Part shown: positions 31,728-40,240 of the stretch, piece by piece
Position numbering within the stretch: the stretch's first letter is position 1
Layout: each line of letters begins with the position of its first letter
Assembly: GCA_964454355.1 (NCBI GenBank)
Contig: CAYVTA010000008.1
Location: 1 to 40,240 of the forward strand
Reading direction: 5' to 3'
DNA length: 40,240 nt
Source: UBA1081 sp964454355
GTDB lineage: Bacteria; Bacillota; Clostridia; Oscillospirales; Acutalibacteraceae
Position numbers and translations under genes: made by a program
Notes under the pieces: model-generated
What the model was told of the DNA's origin: nothing
What the model saw: the letters and a program-made list of their open reading frames with translations, nothing else
Databases searched by the model: none

Positions 31728-34700
31728 TCAATTTTTTAATACAACATTACCACTACCCAATAAATTCTGTAATTTATTGTACAGTGTTGCTGTCACAGAT
31801 GTTTTTATACCTGTTGACAAATTATATTTGTTTGTATCAGTGTAATAGAAATGCACTGTAGTAGGTCCTGAATACTGAGTAACCATTGCCATTACATCCT
31901 GCATAACAGGTGCATTTTCGGCAGGAATACGCAGAAAAAGTCCTCTTGTAGAGCTTTTCTTTTGCACCGGAGCCGTCTGAGAAGGCTTTTGCTGCATCTG
32001 TTCGGGAGCAGCCGAAGCCTCATTCGCTGATGCGGTCACAAGAGGAATATCTCTCTTAATTGGTGTATAGTCAGGAGGAGGCGGAGCCGCAATTCTGCCG
32101 TTTTTAATTTCATCCTGAGTGGGAGCCACCTCAATTGAATCCAGTGATATTTTAGCTGCCTCGTCATCTTTAAGCTCAAGTCTTCCCTCAATGATAACGA
32201 TTGAATCCTCAATTAACAATTCAGCAATCTGAAGCATTTTTTTGGGGAATACAACAACTTCAATGGAGCCTGTAACATCCTCAGCCTGCAAAAATGCCAT
32301 TGTAGTATTATTCTTTGTAACTTTTTTCTTTACAGTCGAAAGAATTGTAAGAAGTCTGACACGCTGTCCTGTTTTATACATTGACTGCGGATCGTTTACA
32401 TCAGATTCAAGCAAATCAATAACATTTGCTGCACGAATCTTCTTTGAATAAGATTTATATGCAGTCATGGGATGACCGGACATATAGATACCTGTTGCTT
32501 CCTTTTCAAGCTGAAGTATCTCTTTTTCTGAAAATTCTTTGATATTCGGAACTTCCGGCTCCGTAGCCTTTGCAAGATCCTGACTCATATCAAAGAACCC
32601 CATCTGACCGTCAACACTCTGTTTTTTATCTGATTCAAGACTGTCAACGACTTTGTCCATCATTGTAAGCATCTGATTTCTGTTAACACCCAGACCGTCA
32701 AGAGCACCTGCTTTTATAAGATGCTCAACAGAACGGCGATTAAATTCCTTGCCGTAGGTACGCTTACAGAAAGAATAGAATGAGTCATAAGGTCCGTTCT
32801 CATCTCTATCATGAATAATAAGCTCGATATAAGACTGTGCAACATTTTTAACTGCAAGGAGACCGAAACGAACGGAGTTTTCCTCAACGGTAAACTGCTC
32901 ACGGGAGCTGTTAACATTAGGCGGCAATACGGAAATACCCAGATTACCGCATTCAGCTATATAAGGGACAACTTTATCAGTATTTGAAAGTACACTGGTA
33001 AGCATAGCCGCCATAAATTCACAGGGATAGTGTCTGCGAAGCCACGCTGTCTGATAAGTAACGTAAGCATAAGCTGCCGAATGAGATTTATTAAAAGCGT
33101 AAGAAGCAAAAGATGCCATATCGTCAAAGATTGCATTTGCCGCCTCTTCAGTAATACCTCGTTTTACACAGCCATCACACGGGGAGCTGCCGTCGGAACC
33201 GTCAGAACCAAACAGAAAATATTTTCTCTGCTGTTCGAGAACATCAGCCTGTTTTTTTGCAACTGCTCGACGAACCATATCGGAAGCACCGAGTGAATAA
33301 CCTGCCAGGTCACGGAAAATCTGCATAACCTGTTCCTGATAAACAATTGTACCGTAAGTAACATCAAGAATAGGAGCAAGCTCGGGAGTGTGATATTTAA
33401 TTTGATCGGGATGAGCTCTGTTTTCAAGATATCCGGGAATGAAGTCCATAGGTCCGGGGCGGTAAAGAGCGATAACGGCAATTATGTCTTCCAAACAGTT
33501 TGGATGCATATTGATCATAAGGGATCTGATACCTGCCGATTCACACTGGAATACACAGTTCGTACCGCCGGCGGCAAGCATTTCATAAGTTTCGGGGTCA
33601 TCAACATCGATACCGTAAACATCAAAGTTAGGGACTTTTTCCTGAACAAGCTTTTCCGCATCAGTAACAACCGTAAGGGTGCGAAGTCCAAGGAAGTCCA
33701 TCTTCAAAAGTCCTAATTTCTCAACCCAGCCTTTATAATACTGAGTAACTACGGAGTCACCACTCTTAAACAACGGAACATACTCATCAACGGGATCACG
33801 GCAGATAACAACACCGGCTGCGTGCATACCTGTGTTACGCACCATGCCTTCAACCTTCATTGAGATATCAACAAGTCTTTTAAGCTGTCCGTCAGATTCA
33901 TAAAGCTTTCTGAAATCCTGGCTTGCTTCAAGAGCTTTTTCTATAGTCATCCCCAGATCACCGGGAATTTCCTTTGTAACTGACTGAACGAGAGCAAGAT
34001 CAATACCCAAAACACGACCTACATCACGAACGGCACCTTTTGCCGCCATTGTACCAAAAGTTGCTATCTGTGCAACATGATCAGCACCATAACGACGCTT
34101 TACATACTCAATAACTTCAGGACGTCGCACATAACAAAAGTCGATATCAAAGTCGGGCATACTGACTCGTTCAGGGTTAAGGAATCGTTCAAACAGAAGA
34201 TTGTACCGCATGGGATCAATAGCAGTAATACCGCAGCAATATGCAGCTATACTGCCTGCACCCGAACCTCGTCCGGGACCTACGGGAATACCAACTGAAC
34301 GGGCATAGTTTATATAATCCCAAACGATAAGGAAGTAATCTGTAAATCCCATGGAGTCAATAACGCCCAATTCATAATTAAGTCGCTCCATATACTCTGC
34401 AGGTGCCGCATCACCGTAAAGCTTTTTAAACCCGTCATAACATAAGTCTCTGAAATAGTCAAAATGAGCCTGACCACCGGGAACATCATAGTTTGGCAGG
34501 ATTGTATTGCCGAAATCAAACTCAACATTACATTGTTCGGCAATTTTATTTGTATTTTCAATAGCCTCGGGGTATTCAGGGAAAAGAGCAAGCATTTCAT
34601 CGCCGGATTTGACATAAAATTCATCGGTGGAAAAACCCATTCCTGTATCTTCATTAATAGTATGCTTGGTCTGGATGCAGAGAAGAATTTTCTGTATCTC

Positions 34701-35345
34701 CGCATCCTCTTTTGTAACGTAATGAGCATCGTTTGTTGCTACAATAGGAATATCAAGTTCTCTTGCAATTTTTATTATATCCGGATTTGTCTGTTTCTGT
34801 TCATCAAGGCCGTGATCCTGTATCTCAAGGTAATAATTGCCATCTCCAAACACATTTTTGTACCACTGTGCAGTAGCTTTTGCACCCTCATAATCATTCT
34901 TCATAAGTGCACGTGGAATTTCACCTGCAAGACAAGCAGAAAGACAGATAATATCTTCATGATATTTTTCAAGCAACTCTTTATCTACTCTGGGTTTTGT
35001 GTAAAAACCTTCCGTCCATGCAGCCGAAACAAGTTTTATAAGATTTTTGTAGCCGTTATAATTTTTTGCAAGAAGCACAAGATGATATCTTGCATTATCA
35101 AGACCATGAACCTTGTCAAAACGGCTTCGTGGAGCAACATACACCTCACAGCCGATAATAGGCTTAATACCCTCTGCCTTACAAGCAAGATAAAAATCGA
35201 TACAGCCATGCATTACACCGTGGTCAGTAATTGCTATTGCAGTCTGCCCCATTGCCTTGACATGCTTAATAAGAGGCTTGATTCGACAGGCCCCGTCAAG
35301 AATGGAATATTCTGTATGTATATGAAGATGTGTAAAATCTACCAT
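31728..35345 (-). CDS. dnaE: DNA polymerase III alpha subunit, DnaE type
   Basis: 1205 residues. An N-terminal PHP domain (~1-215) starts FTHLHIHTEYSILDGA and contains AITDHGVMHG. The polymerase active site has PDFDIDF (D400, D402), with the GPGRGSGAGS loop just before. A tandem helix-hairpin-helix region and an OB-fold (~970-1075, VRLLTILSTVKKKVTKN) follow. A Pro/Ala-rich linker leads to a C-terminal domain of about 85 residues. As a DnaE with no exonuclease domain it is expected to act in primer extension or replication beside PolC, if the genome has PolC. RBS AGGAAG precedes the ATG. It starts 3 nt after araD ends, so it is expressed with araD. Confidence 0.97.
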   Translation of the reverse strand: MVDFTHLHIHTEYSILDGACRIKPLIKHVKAMGQTAIAITDHGVMHGCIDFYLACKAEGIKPIIGCEVYVAPRSRFDKVHGLDNARYHLVLLAKNYNGYKNLIKLVSAAWTEGFYTKPRVDKELLEKYHEDIICLSACLAGEIPRALMKNDYEGAKATAQWYKNVFGDGNYYLEIQDHGLDEQKQTNPDIIKIARELDIPIVATNDAHYVTKEDAEIQKILLCIQTKHTINEDTGMGFSTDEFYVKSGDEMLALFPEYPEAIENTNKIAEQCNVEFDFGNTILPNYDVPGGQAHFDYFRDLCYDGFKKLYGDAAPAEYMERLNYELGVIDSMGFTDYFLIVWDYINYARSVGIPVGPGRGSGAGSIAAYCCGITAIDPMRYNLLFERFLNPERVSMPDFDIDFCYVRRPEVIEYVKRRYGADHVAQIATFGTMAAKGAVRDVGRVLGIDLALVQSVTKEIPGDLGMTIEKALEASQDFRKLYESDGQLKRLVDISMKVEGMVRNTGMHAAGVVICRDPVDEYVPLFKSGDSVVTQYYKGWVEKLGLLKMDFLGLRTLTVVTDAEKLVQEKVPNFDVYGIDVDDPETYEMLAAGGTNCVFQCESAGIRSLMINMHPNCLEDIIAVIALYRPGPMDFIPGYLENRAHPDQIKYHTPELAPILDVTYGTIVYQEQVMQIFRDLAGYSLGASDMVRRAVAKKQADVLEQQRKYFLFGSDGSDGSSPCDGCVKRGITEEAANAIFDDMASFASYAFNKSHSAAYAYVTYQTAWLRRHYPCEFMAAMLTSVLSNTDKVVPYIAECGNLGISVLPPNVNSSREQFTVEENSVRFGLLAVKNVAQSYIELIIHDRDENGPYDSFYSFCKRTYGKEFNRRSVEHLIKAGALDGLGVNRNQMLTMMDKVVDSLESDKKQSVDGQMGFFDMSQDLAKATEPEVPNIKEFSEKEILQLEKEATGIYMSGHPMTAYKSYSKKIRAANVIDLLESDVNDPQSMYKTGQRVRLLTILSTVKKKVTKNNTTMAFLQAEDVTGSIEVVVFPKKMLQIAELLIEDSIVIIEGRLELKDDEAAKISLDSIEVAPTQDEIKNGRIAAPPPPDYTPIKRDIPLVTASANEASAAPEQMQQKPSQTAPVQKKSSTRGLFLRIPAENAPVMQDVMAMVTQYSGPTTVHFYYTDTNKYNLSTGIKTSVTATLYNKLQNLLGSGNVVLKN

Positions 35346-35348
35346 TTT

Positions 35349-36053
35349 TTACTTCCTTTTTGATTGTCCGTAGTACGCATTGGCACCATGCTTGCGGTTA
35401 TAGTGTTTATCAAGCAAAAAGCTGTCAATAAGAGGTACGTCAGGACTGAGAATAAGTGTGTGCAATGCCATATCAGCTACTATTTCAAGCGTTGCGGCGT
35501 TGACAGATGCTTTTTCAGGAGAATTTCCCCATGCAAATACACCATGAGAATGAACAATAACACCCGGAACTGCATTAGGGTCGATATTATTGTCTTTGAA
35601 ATGTTCAGCAATAACAACGCCTGTATTTTTTTCGTATGCAGAATTGATTTCCTCTTCAGTTAGACATCTTGTGCAGGGAATTTCACCGTATGCAAAATCT
35701 GCATGAGTTGTACCTAAAGCAGGAATGGACTTCCCTGCCTGAGCAAAGGCTGTAGCAAACTTTGAATGGGTATGAACTGCACCGGCAATATCAGGAAAAG
35801 CCTTATAAAGCTCAATATGTGTCAATGTGTCGGAAGACGGATTATATTTACTGTCAATAACATTGCCGTTAAAGTCAACTACAACCATCATATCCCATGT
35901 CAGTTCGGGATAAGCAACTCCTGATGGTTTAATTACAATAACTCCCCTTTCACGGTCAACACCGGACGCATTTCCCCATGTAAATGGTGCGAGTCCGTAT
36001 TCCGGAAGCATCATATTCGCACGGTATACTTCTTTTTTAAGATCTTCAAACAT
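35349..36053 (-). CDS. araD: L-ribulose-5-phosphate 4-epimerase
   Basis: 234 residues of the class II aldolase fold. It isomerises L-ribulose-5-phosphate to D-xylulose-5-phosphate. Metal-binding histidines are in GAVHTHSKFATAFA and VIVHSHGVFAWG. Other family pieces are TWGNASGVDRERGVIVIKPSG and the Tyr-rich C-terminus HYNRKHGANAYYGQ. GGAGG precedes the ATG and a good promoter is upstream. It is grouped with dnaE, not with araA or araB, an odd pairing that may simply reflect rearrangement. Confidence 0.94.
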   Translation of the reverse strand: MFEDLKKEVYRANMMLPEYGLAPFTWGNASGVDRERGVIVIKPSGVAYPELTWDMMVVVDFNGNVIDSKYNPSSDTLTHIELYKAFPDIAGAVHTHSKFATAFAQAGKSIPALGTTHADFAYGEIPCTRCLTEEEINSAYEKNTGVVIAEHFKDNNIDPNAVPGVIVHSHGVFAWGNSPEKASVNAATLEIVADMALHTLILSPDVPLIDSFLLDKHYNRKHGANAYYGQSKRK

Positions 36054-36088
36054 ATTAAAACCTCCGAAAGGGATATTTTCAGAATTAT

Positions 36089-36117
36089 ATTTTACAATAT
36101 TTAAAGACCTTTTTCAA
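36089..36117 (-). promoter_or_regulatory. Promoter of araD-dnaE
   Basis: On the minus strand TTGAAA (36112-36117), 17-nt spacer and TAAAAT (36089-36094). Confidence 0.7.
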
Positions 36118-36173
36118 TAGTACTAAATAAAAAAATAAGCATTTAATTCTGACAAGTGCGATTTATTGTGAAC

Positions 36174-36210
36174 AAAAAGGACAGACACATAAAGTTTTAT
36201 ATGTCCGTCC
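36174..36210 (-). terminator. Terminator of spoIIID
   Basis: A 15-bp stem (36179-36193 region with 36196-36210) with two G-U pairs on the minus strand, followed by TTTTTGTT. It starts about 39 nt past the spoIIID stop codon. Confidence 0.75.
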
Positions 36211-36248
36211 ACTCAACCTGCATCGATTTCAATTTGACGCAGCATATT

Positions 36249-36500
36249 TTATTTTCTGTTCAAATACTTTTCTCTAGTTGCCATACCGCCACGAATATGC
36301 CTTTGTGCTTTATTATCATCCAAGACCTTGCGAACTTCATCATATAAAGAGGGACTGACATTTTTCAGCCTTGTTGACACATCGGAATGTACCGTACTTT
36401 TTGAAATACCGAATTTTTTAGCCGTTGCTCTTACTGTCGTTTTATTCTCTACTATGTATTCACCAAGCTCAATTGCCCGTTCTTCAACAAACGTTTTCAA
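36249..36500 (-). CDS. spoIIID: Sporulation transcription factor SpoIIID
   Basis: 83 residues, the normal size. It matches SpoIIID through the helix-turn-helix ATAKKFGISKSTVHSDV and the basic tail HIRGGMATREKYL, which contacts DNA in the B. subtilis protein. It should act in the mother cell after sigma-E to switch genes on or off. The start codon is TTG at 36500, with AGGAGG 7 nt upstream. That Shine-Dalgarno sits inside a terminator-like hairpin. It lies between an isomerase-family gene and araD but is isolated by hairpins on both sides. Confidence 0.96.
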   Translation of the reverse strand: MKTFVEERAIELGEYIVENKTTVRATAKKFGISKSTVHSDVSTRLKNVSPSLYDEVRKVLDDNKAQRHIRGGMATREKYLNRK

Positions 36501-36547
36501 AAAAAAACCTCCTCATAACATATCATTCAATAATATGTTACGAGGAG
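36501..36547 (-). terminator. Intrinsic terminator overlapping the spoIIID ribosome binding site
   Basis: On the minus strand a 15-bp stem (36533-36547 with 36509-36523, one G-U) around a 9-nt loop is followed by a run of about nine T. It would terminate transcripts from the isomerase gene. Its 3' arm contains the AGGAGG of spoIIID (36508-36513), and the T-run is the spacer to the TTG start. Confidence 0.8.
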
Positions 36548-36558
36548 AAAAATTATGA
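36530..36558 (-). promoter_or_regulatory. Possible sigma-E-type promoter for spoIIID
   Basis: On the minus strand TCATAATT (36551-36558) and CATATTAT (36530-36537) are 13 nt apart. The -10 matches 6 of 8 bases of the sigma-E CATACAAT element; the -35 match is loose. A start here would omit the 5' arm of the overlapping hairpin. This is a weak call based on expected regulation of spoIIID. Confidence 0.35.
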
Positions 36559-36589
36559 TTATGCAGATGTGAGATAAGATATCAGTCTT

Positions 36590-38059
36590 TTATCCGAAGG
36601 GGTTTTCTGATTTATAAAGCATACCTTTAGGCTGATTGAAGCCGATATCTTCTACACCAAGATACTTCATAACACTGAAAATCGCTTTGCCATAGTGACC
36701 GAAAGCAACCGCACCGTGATGAGGATAATTCTTTTCAACAAGTACATGACGGTAAAACCTTCCCATTTCAGGGATAGCAAATACACCGATACCGCCGAAA
36801 GAATTTGTCTTAACAGGAAGAATCTCGCCCTGTGCAACGTAACCACGAAGCTTTGCATCAGAAGTACTCTGAAGTCTGTAGAATGTGATGTCACCGGGAG
36901 CAATATCACCCTCAAGAGTACCGTTTGTAACCTCTACGGGAAGAGTTCTTGCCATAATACGCTGGAACTTCATTTCTCCGAAGCTAAGCTTACAGATAGG
37001 TGTGTTACCACAGTGGAAGCCCATAAATGTATCTTTAAGCGTATAATCATATTTACCATTAATACACTCATTATACATATCAGCAGGAACAGAGTTGTTA
37101 ATATCAAGAAGTGTTACTGCATCCTGACTTACACAAGCACCTATGTATTCACTGAGTGTACCGTAAATATCAACCTCACAGGATACGGGAATACCCTTTG
37201 CTGCAAGTCTGCCGTTTACATAACAAGGAACAAATCCGAACTGTGTCTGGAATGCGGGCCAGCACTTTCCTGCTATTGTTACAAACTCTCTTGAGCCTTT
37301 GTGAGCCTCAACCCAATCAAGAAGAGTTATCTCATACTGAGCAAGCTTTTCAAGTACTTCAGGTTTTTTATTACCAGCACCAAGTTCTGCTGCCATTTCA
37401 GCGGCAACAGCAGGGATTCTTTCATCACCTGCATGGTTATTAAAAGCTTCAAAAAGATCAAGCTCTGAATTTTCTTCAATCTCAACACCAAGGTCATAGA
37501 GAGGTGCTATAGGAGCATTACAAGCGAGGAAGTCCTGAGGTCTGGGGCCAAATGAAATAATTTTAAGGTTGCGAAGACCGACAACAGCTCTTGCTACAGG
37601 AATAAACTCTGCTATCATATCTGCACATTCTTCAGCAGTACCTACAGGATATTCGGGAATATATGCTTTAATATTGCGAAGCTTTAAGTTGTAGCTTGCA
37701 TTAAGCATACCGCAATATGCATCACCTCTGCCGTCAATAAGGTCTGAACCTGTTTCCTCTGCTGCTGCAACAAACATAACAGGACCGTCAAATTTCTTAG
37801 CAAGAAGTGTTTCTGAAGATTCGGGACCAAAATTTCCAAGATACACAACAAGAGCATTGCAGCCTGCACTGTTTATGTCATCAAGTGCTTTGAGCATATC
37901 TTTTTCATTTTCAATACATACAGGACATTCGTATATATCGCCGTATTTTTTCTTGTAAGCTTCAACAAGATTCTTTCTTCTGCCCTCTGAAAGTGACATA
38001 GGGAAACAATCTCTTGATACAGCAACAACTGCCGCTTTAATAACGGGAATATTATTCAT
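36590..38059 (-). CDS. L-fucose/L-arabinose isomerase family protein
   Basis: 489 residues of the fucose/arabinose isomerase fold: an N-terminal Rossmann-like part (ALVVYLGNFGPESSETLLAK) and a C-terminal metal-binding catalytic part. Likely metal ligands are the Glu in CEVDIYGTLSEYIG, the Asp in LLDINN, and a His in NYPHHGAVAFGHYG near the end, by comparison with E. coli FucI. It is shorter than FucI (591 residues). It would convert an aldose to a ketose, or belong to the uncharacterised sugar isomerases of this family. The exact sugar is unresolved. AraD and GH127 nearby make L-arabinose attractive, but fucose or another deoxy sugar remains possible. AAGGATG precedes the ATG; it follows the DUF815 gene by 14 nt and ends at the spoIIID-overlapping terminator. 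Confidence 0.8.
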   Translation of the reverse strand: MNNIPVIKAAVVAVSRDCFPMSLSEGRRKNLVEAYKKKYGDIYECPVCIENEKDMLKALDDINSAGCNALVVYLGNFGPESSETLLAKKFDGPVMFVAAAEETGSDLIDGRGDAYCGMLNASYNLKLRNIKAYIPEYPVGTAEECADMIAEFIPVARAVVGLRNLKIISFGPRPQDFLACNAPIAPLYDLGVEIEENSELDLFEAFNNHAGDERIPAVAAEMAAELGAGNKKPEVLEKLAQYEITLLDWVEAHKGSREFVTIAGKCWPAFQTQFGFVPCYVNGRLAAKGIPVSCEVDIYGTLSEYIGACVSQDAVTLLDINNSVPADMYNECINGKYDYTLKDTFMGFHCGNTPICKLSFGEMKFQRIMARTLPVEVTNGTLEGDIAPGDITFYRLQSTSDAKLRGYVAQGEILPVKTNSFGGIGVFAIPEMGRFYRHVLVEKNYPHHGAVAFGHYGKAIFSVMKYLGVEDIGFNQPKGMLYKSENPFG

Positions 38060-38073
38060 TGGTAATCATCCTT

Positions 38074-39258
38074 TCATTGAGATAAAATGCCATCAATAAA
38101 CTGTTTTGCAATTCTTGCACTTCTTCCGCCTTTTAGAAGAGCAAATCTCTCTGCATCCATACACAGTTGCTCAGTAATTTCAATACCGTGACGCAAAGCA
38201 ATATTCTTCATAATATCAAGGTAACATTCCTTACCGGGTTTTACAAATGTTATCATAAGACCAAAACGTTCGGAAAGTGACATAAGCTCTTGTACAGTGT
38301 CATTACGATGAACATCATCACTGCTGTCTCTGTCCTTAAATGACTCCTTAACTATATGTCTGCGGTTGCTTGTTGCGTAAATAACAACATTATCTGACTT
38401 TGCGGCAACTGAACCTTCAAGAATTGCTTTTAATGTGCTGAAATTATCATCAGCTCGATTAAAGGAAAGGTCGTCTATAAAGAGAATAAATTTCAAAGGA
38501 TTGACACTCAGATCGTCAATAACAGTAGGGATGTCTGCAAGCTGATCTTTTCTGACCTCAATAATACGAAGTCCCTGACTTTTAAATTCATTTGCAACTG
38601 CTTTGACAGTTGAGGACTTACCTGTACCTGCATCACCTGACAGAAGTATGTTTGCCGCCGGTTTTCCTTCAAGAAGTGCCTTTGTGTTATTAATAACAAC
38701 ACCACGCTCATTTTGATAACCCGACAAATCTGACAATGTAACGGGGTCGGGATGTTTGATAGGTGTAATAGCACCGTCTTTGATGCAGAACATATGATAT
38801 TTTGCATAAATTCCGTAGCCAAACCTACCAATTTCGTCTCTACGTTTGAAATATTCGTTTTCAAAGTCGATTTCAGAGGTTTTCCACTCGGGAAGATAAC
38901 TATGATAGTCCATGCTTTTTCTGAAATCCTCTCTTGTGAGAGTTGCAATCTCACCAAAGACTGCAAGCTCCTCTCTTACACACTCTGTAAGCTCGTCTGA
39001 AATAATCTGACCTGCTGCAACCTTTTTTATAAATACATTCTCATCATCTGTGACAATATTAAGAATATATTTACTTAAATTATGTGTATGTGTATAAAGC
39101 TCAAAGACAAATTTGCCGTATTTTTCAACCTGTTCAACTGTATCTCTTTCAAGTGAATCAAGAAGTTCGGAAAGGGCTTTTATCACACTGTCAGACAGCA
39201 AATTTCTAAAAACTGCAGTAACCTTGAGCTTTAATGCAAGATTTTTTAATTTATCCAT
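38074..39258 (-). CDS. DUF815-family AAA ATPase
   Basis: 394 residues. The C-terminal two-thirds is an ATPase: Walker A SGDAGTGKSS, Walker B FILFIDDLSF, sensor NVVIYATSNRRHI, and an arginine-containing RNDTVQELMSLSERFGL as in DUF815. The N-terminal third (~1-150) is helical and lacks known motifs. DUF815 proteins are AAA-type ATPases of unknown role. It starts 2 nt after the ilvD stop with only a distant GGGAGC, so translation is probably coupled to ilvD. The isomerase gene follows closely. Confidence 0.85.
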   Translation of the reverse strand: MDKLKNLALKLKVTAVFRNLLSDSVIKALSELLDSLERDTVEQVEKYGKFVFELYTHTHNLSKYILNIVTDDENVFIKKVAAGQIISDELTECVREELAVFGEIATLTREDFRKSMDYHSYLPEWKTSEIDFENEYFKRRDEIGRFGYGIYAKYHMFCIKDGAITPIKHPDPVTLSDLSGYQNERGVVINNTKALLEGKPAANILLSGDAGTGKSSTVKAVANEFKSQGLRIIEVRKDQLADIPTVIDDLSVNPLKFILFIDDLSFNRADDNFSTLKAILEGSVAAKSDNVVIYATSNRRHIVKESFKDRDSSDDVHRNDTVQELMSLSERFGLMITFVKPGKECYLDIMKNIALRHGIEITEQLCMDAERFALLKGGRSARIAKQFIDGILSQ

Positions 39259-39260
39259 AA

Positions 39261-40240
39261 TTATTTGTTAACAATAGCTCCCTTTGAACCGCTTTCAACC
39301 ATTGATGCATAACGCTTAAGGTAACCGGAAAGCTCTTTTGTCTTGGGAACAAAATTCTTCATTCTTTCATCGATCTCTTCCTGAGAAAGTTTAAGCTCCA
39401 GCTTATTTGCCGGTATATCAATACTGATGATATCACCGTCTTTAACTATACCAATAATACCTCCGGAAGCTGCTTCCGGTGAAACATGACCGATAGCCGC
39501 ACCTCTTGTAGCACCGCTGAATCTGCCGTCCGTAATAAGAGCCACACTGCTGCCGAGTCCCATTCCTACGATTGCAGAAGTGGGATTAAGCATTTCTCTC
39601 ATACCGGGGCCACCTTTGGGACCTTCATAACGTATAACAACAACATCACCGGGCACAATTTTGCCGCCGTTGATTGCTGCCTGTGCATCCTCTTCACAGT
39701 CAAATACCTTTGCTGTGCCTTCATGTTTGAGCATTTCAGGTGCAACTGCGGAGCGTTTAACAACACTTCCGTCAGGAGCCAGGTTACCCTTAAGGACAGC
39801 AATGCCGCCGGTTTCACTGAAAGGCTCTTCAATGGGACGAATAACCTTATGATCAAGATTATATGCACATTCGATATTTTCTCCTACAGTTTTACCTGTA
39901 GCAGTTATGCAGGAAGTATTGAGAAGACCTTTTTTATTAAGCTCATTCATAACAGCATAAACGCCGCCTGCTTCCTGTAGTTCTTCCATATAATTTCTGC
40001 CTGCAGGAGCAAGATGGCAGAGGTTTGGAGTCTTGTCGCTGATAGTATTTGCAATATCAAGATCAATTTCAATTCCGCACTCATGTGCAATAGCAGGAAG
40101 ATGAAGCATTGTATTTGTTGAGCAGCCGAGAGCCATATCAACCGTAAGTGCATTCATGAAAGCGGCTTCTGTCATAATGTCACGAGGTCTGATATCCTTT
40201 TCGATAAGCTCCATTATCTTCATGCCTGCGTGCTTTGCAA
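39261..40240 (-). CDS. ilvD: Dihydroxy-acid dehydratase, C-terminal part (cut by window edge)
   Basis: The frame is open to the right edge; the last codons in the window encode AKHAG before MKIMELIEKD, so the apparent ATG at 40223 is internal. 326 residues are present of about 555. Family sequences are DMALGCSTNTMLHLPAIAHE, SVVKRSAVAPEM, RYEGPKGGPGMREML, ITDGRFSGATRGAAIGHVSPEA. The enzyme carries an Fe-S cluster and makes 2-keto acids for valine, leucine and isoleucine. The N-terminal half with most cluster ligands is outside the window. Confidence 0.96.
   Translation of the reverse strand, partial: AKHAGMKIMELIEKDIRPRDIMTEAAFMNALTVDMALGCSTNTMLHLPAIAHECGIEIDLDIANTISDKTPNLCHLAPAGRNYMEELQEAGGVYAVMNELNKKGLLNTSCITATGKTVGENIECAYNLDHKVIRPIEEPFSETGGIAVLKGNLAPDGSVVKRSAVAPEMLKHEGTAKVFDCEEDAQAAINGGKIVPGDVVVIRYEGPKGGPGMREMLNPTSAIVGMGLGSSVALITDGRFSGATRGAAIGHVSPEAASGGIIGIVKDGDIISIDIPANKLELKLSQEEIDERMKNFVPKTKELSGYLKRYASMVESGSKGAIVNK

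Noticed and set aside
34464..35363. 299-codon plus-strand frame opposite dnaE
   Set aside because: It lies antisense to the well-conserved PHP domain region of DnaE and has no RBS or recognisable motif.

Overview
The window looks like a chromosomal segment of an AT-rich, low-GC Gram-positive anaerobe of class Clostridia. My best guess is Oscillospirales/Ruminococcaceae, inferred from gene content only; species not determined. The reasons are AGGAGG-type ribosome binding sites, a SCIFF ribosomal peptide with its radical-SAM maturase (a near-universal Clostridia marker), the sporulation regulators Spo0A and SpoIIID, an ECF-type thiamine transporter subunit, and many short AT-rich intergenic gaps with consensus sigma-A promoters. 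Almost all genes are housekeeping or metabolic. There is no intact phage, insertion sequence or CRISPR array.

Layout. (1) 1-5.4 kb, minus strand: a thiamine salvage block with a TPP riboswitch plus terminator controlling thiT, thiamine pyrophosphokinase (thiN), and a giant YfhO-type membrane protein fused to a C-terminal LysM domain. (2) 5.4-6.65 kb, plus strand: a membrane-embedded M28 zinc peptidase. (3) 6.7-11.9 kb, minus strand: a peptide-modification neighbourhood made of a radical SAM/SPASM protein, a MATE exporter, the 49-codon SCIFF peptide gene, its maturase scfB, and a PLP-dependent decarboxylase overlapping scfB by 4 nt. (4) 12.1-13.9 kb: an MmcQ/YjbR protein, a decayed serine-recombinase tail, tRNA-Thr(GGT) and an alpha/beta hydrolase. 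(5) 14.0-18.8 kb, plus strand: a DivIVA-like protein with PcrA/UvrD helicase, then an ECF-like sigma factor with a very long C-terminal extension.

(6) 18.9-23.9 kb, minus strand: a complete branched-chain amino acid ABC transporter operon livK-H-M-G-F, with a perfect consensus promoter and hairpins between livK and livH. (7) 23.9-27.8 kb, minus strand: a HAD phosphatase, a secreted metallophosphoesterase and a GH127 beta-L-arabinofuranosidase. (8) 27.9-30.6 kb: Spo0A, divergent from nagB and a lipoprotein gene. (9) 30.6-40.2 kb, minus strand: pfkA, dnaE, araD, spoIIID, an L-fucose/L-arabinose isomerase-family protein, a DUF815 ATPase and the 3' part of ilvD, cut by the right edge.

How they fit together: GH127, the isomerase and AraD suggest use of plant-derived L-arabinose or a related sugar, feeding glycolysis (PfkA). 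NagB handles amino sugars. Liv and IlvD serve branched-chain amino acids. Spo0A and SpoIIID indicate a sporulation programme. The less ordinary items are the YfhO-LysM fusion, the sigma factor with a winged-helix-like extension, the SCIFF neighbourhood with extra tailoring-type enzymes, the spoIIID start region where a terminator, the RBS and possibly a sigma-E promoter coincide, and a Spo0A receiver with an altered acidic pocket. All assignments come from reading sequence and recalled family motifs. No database search was run.
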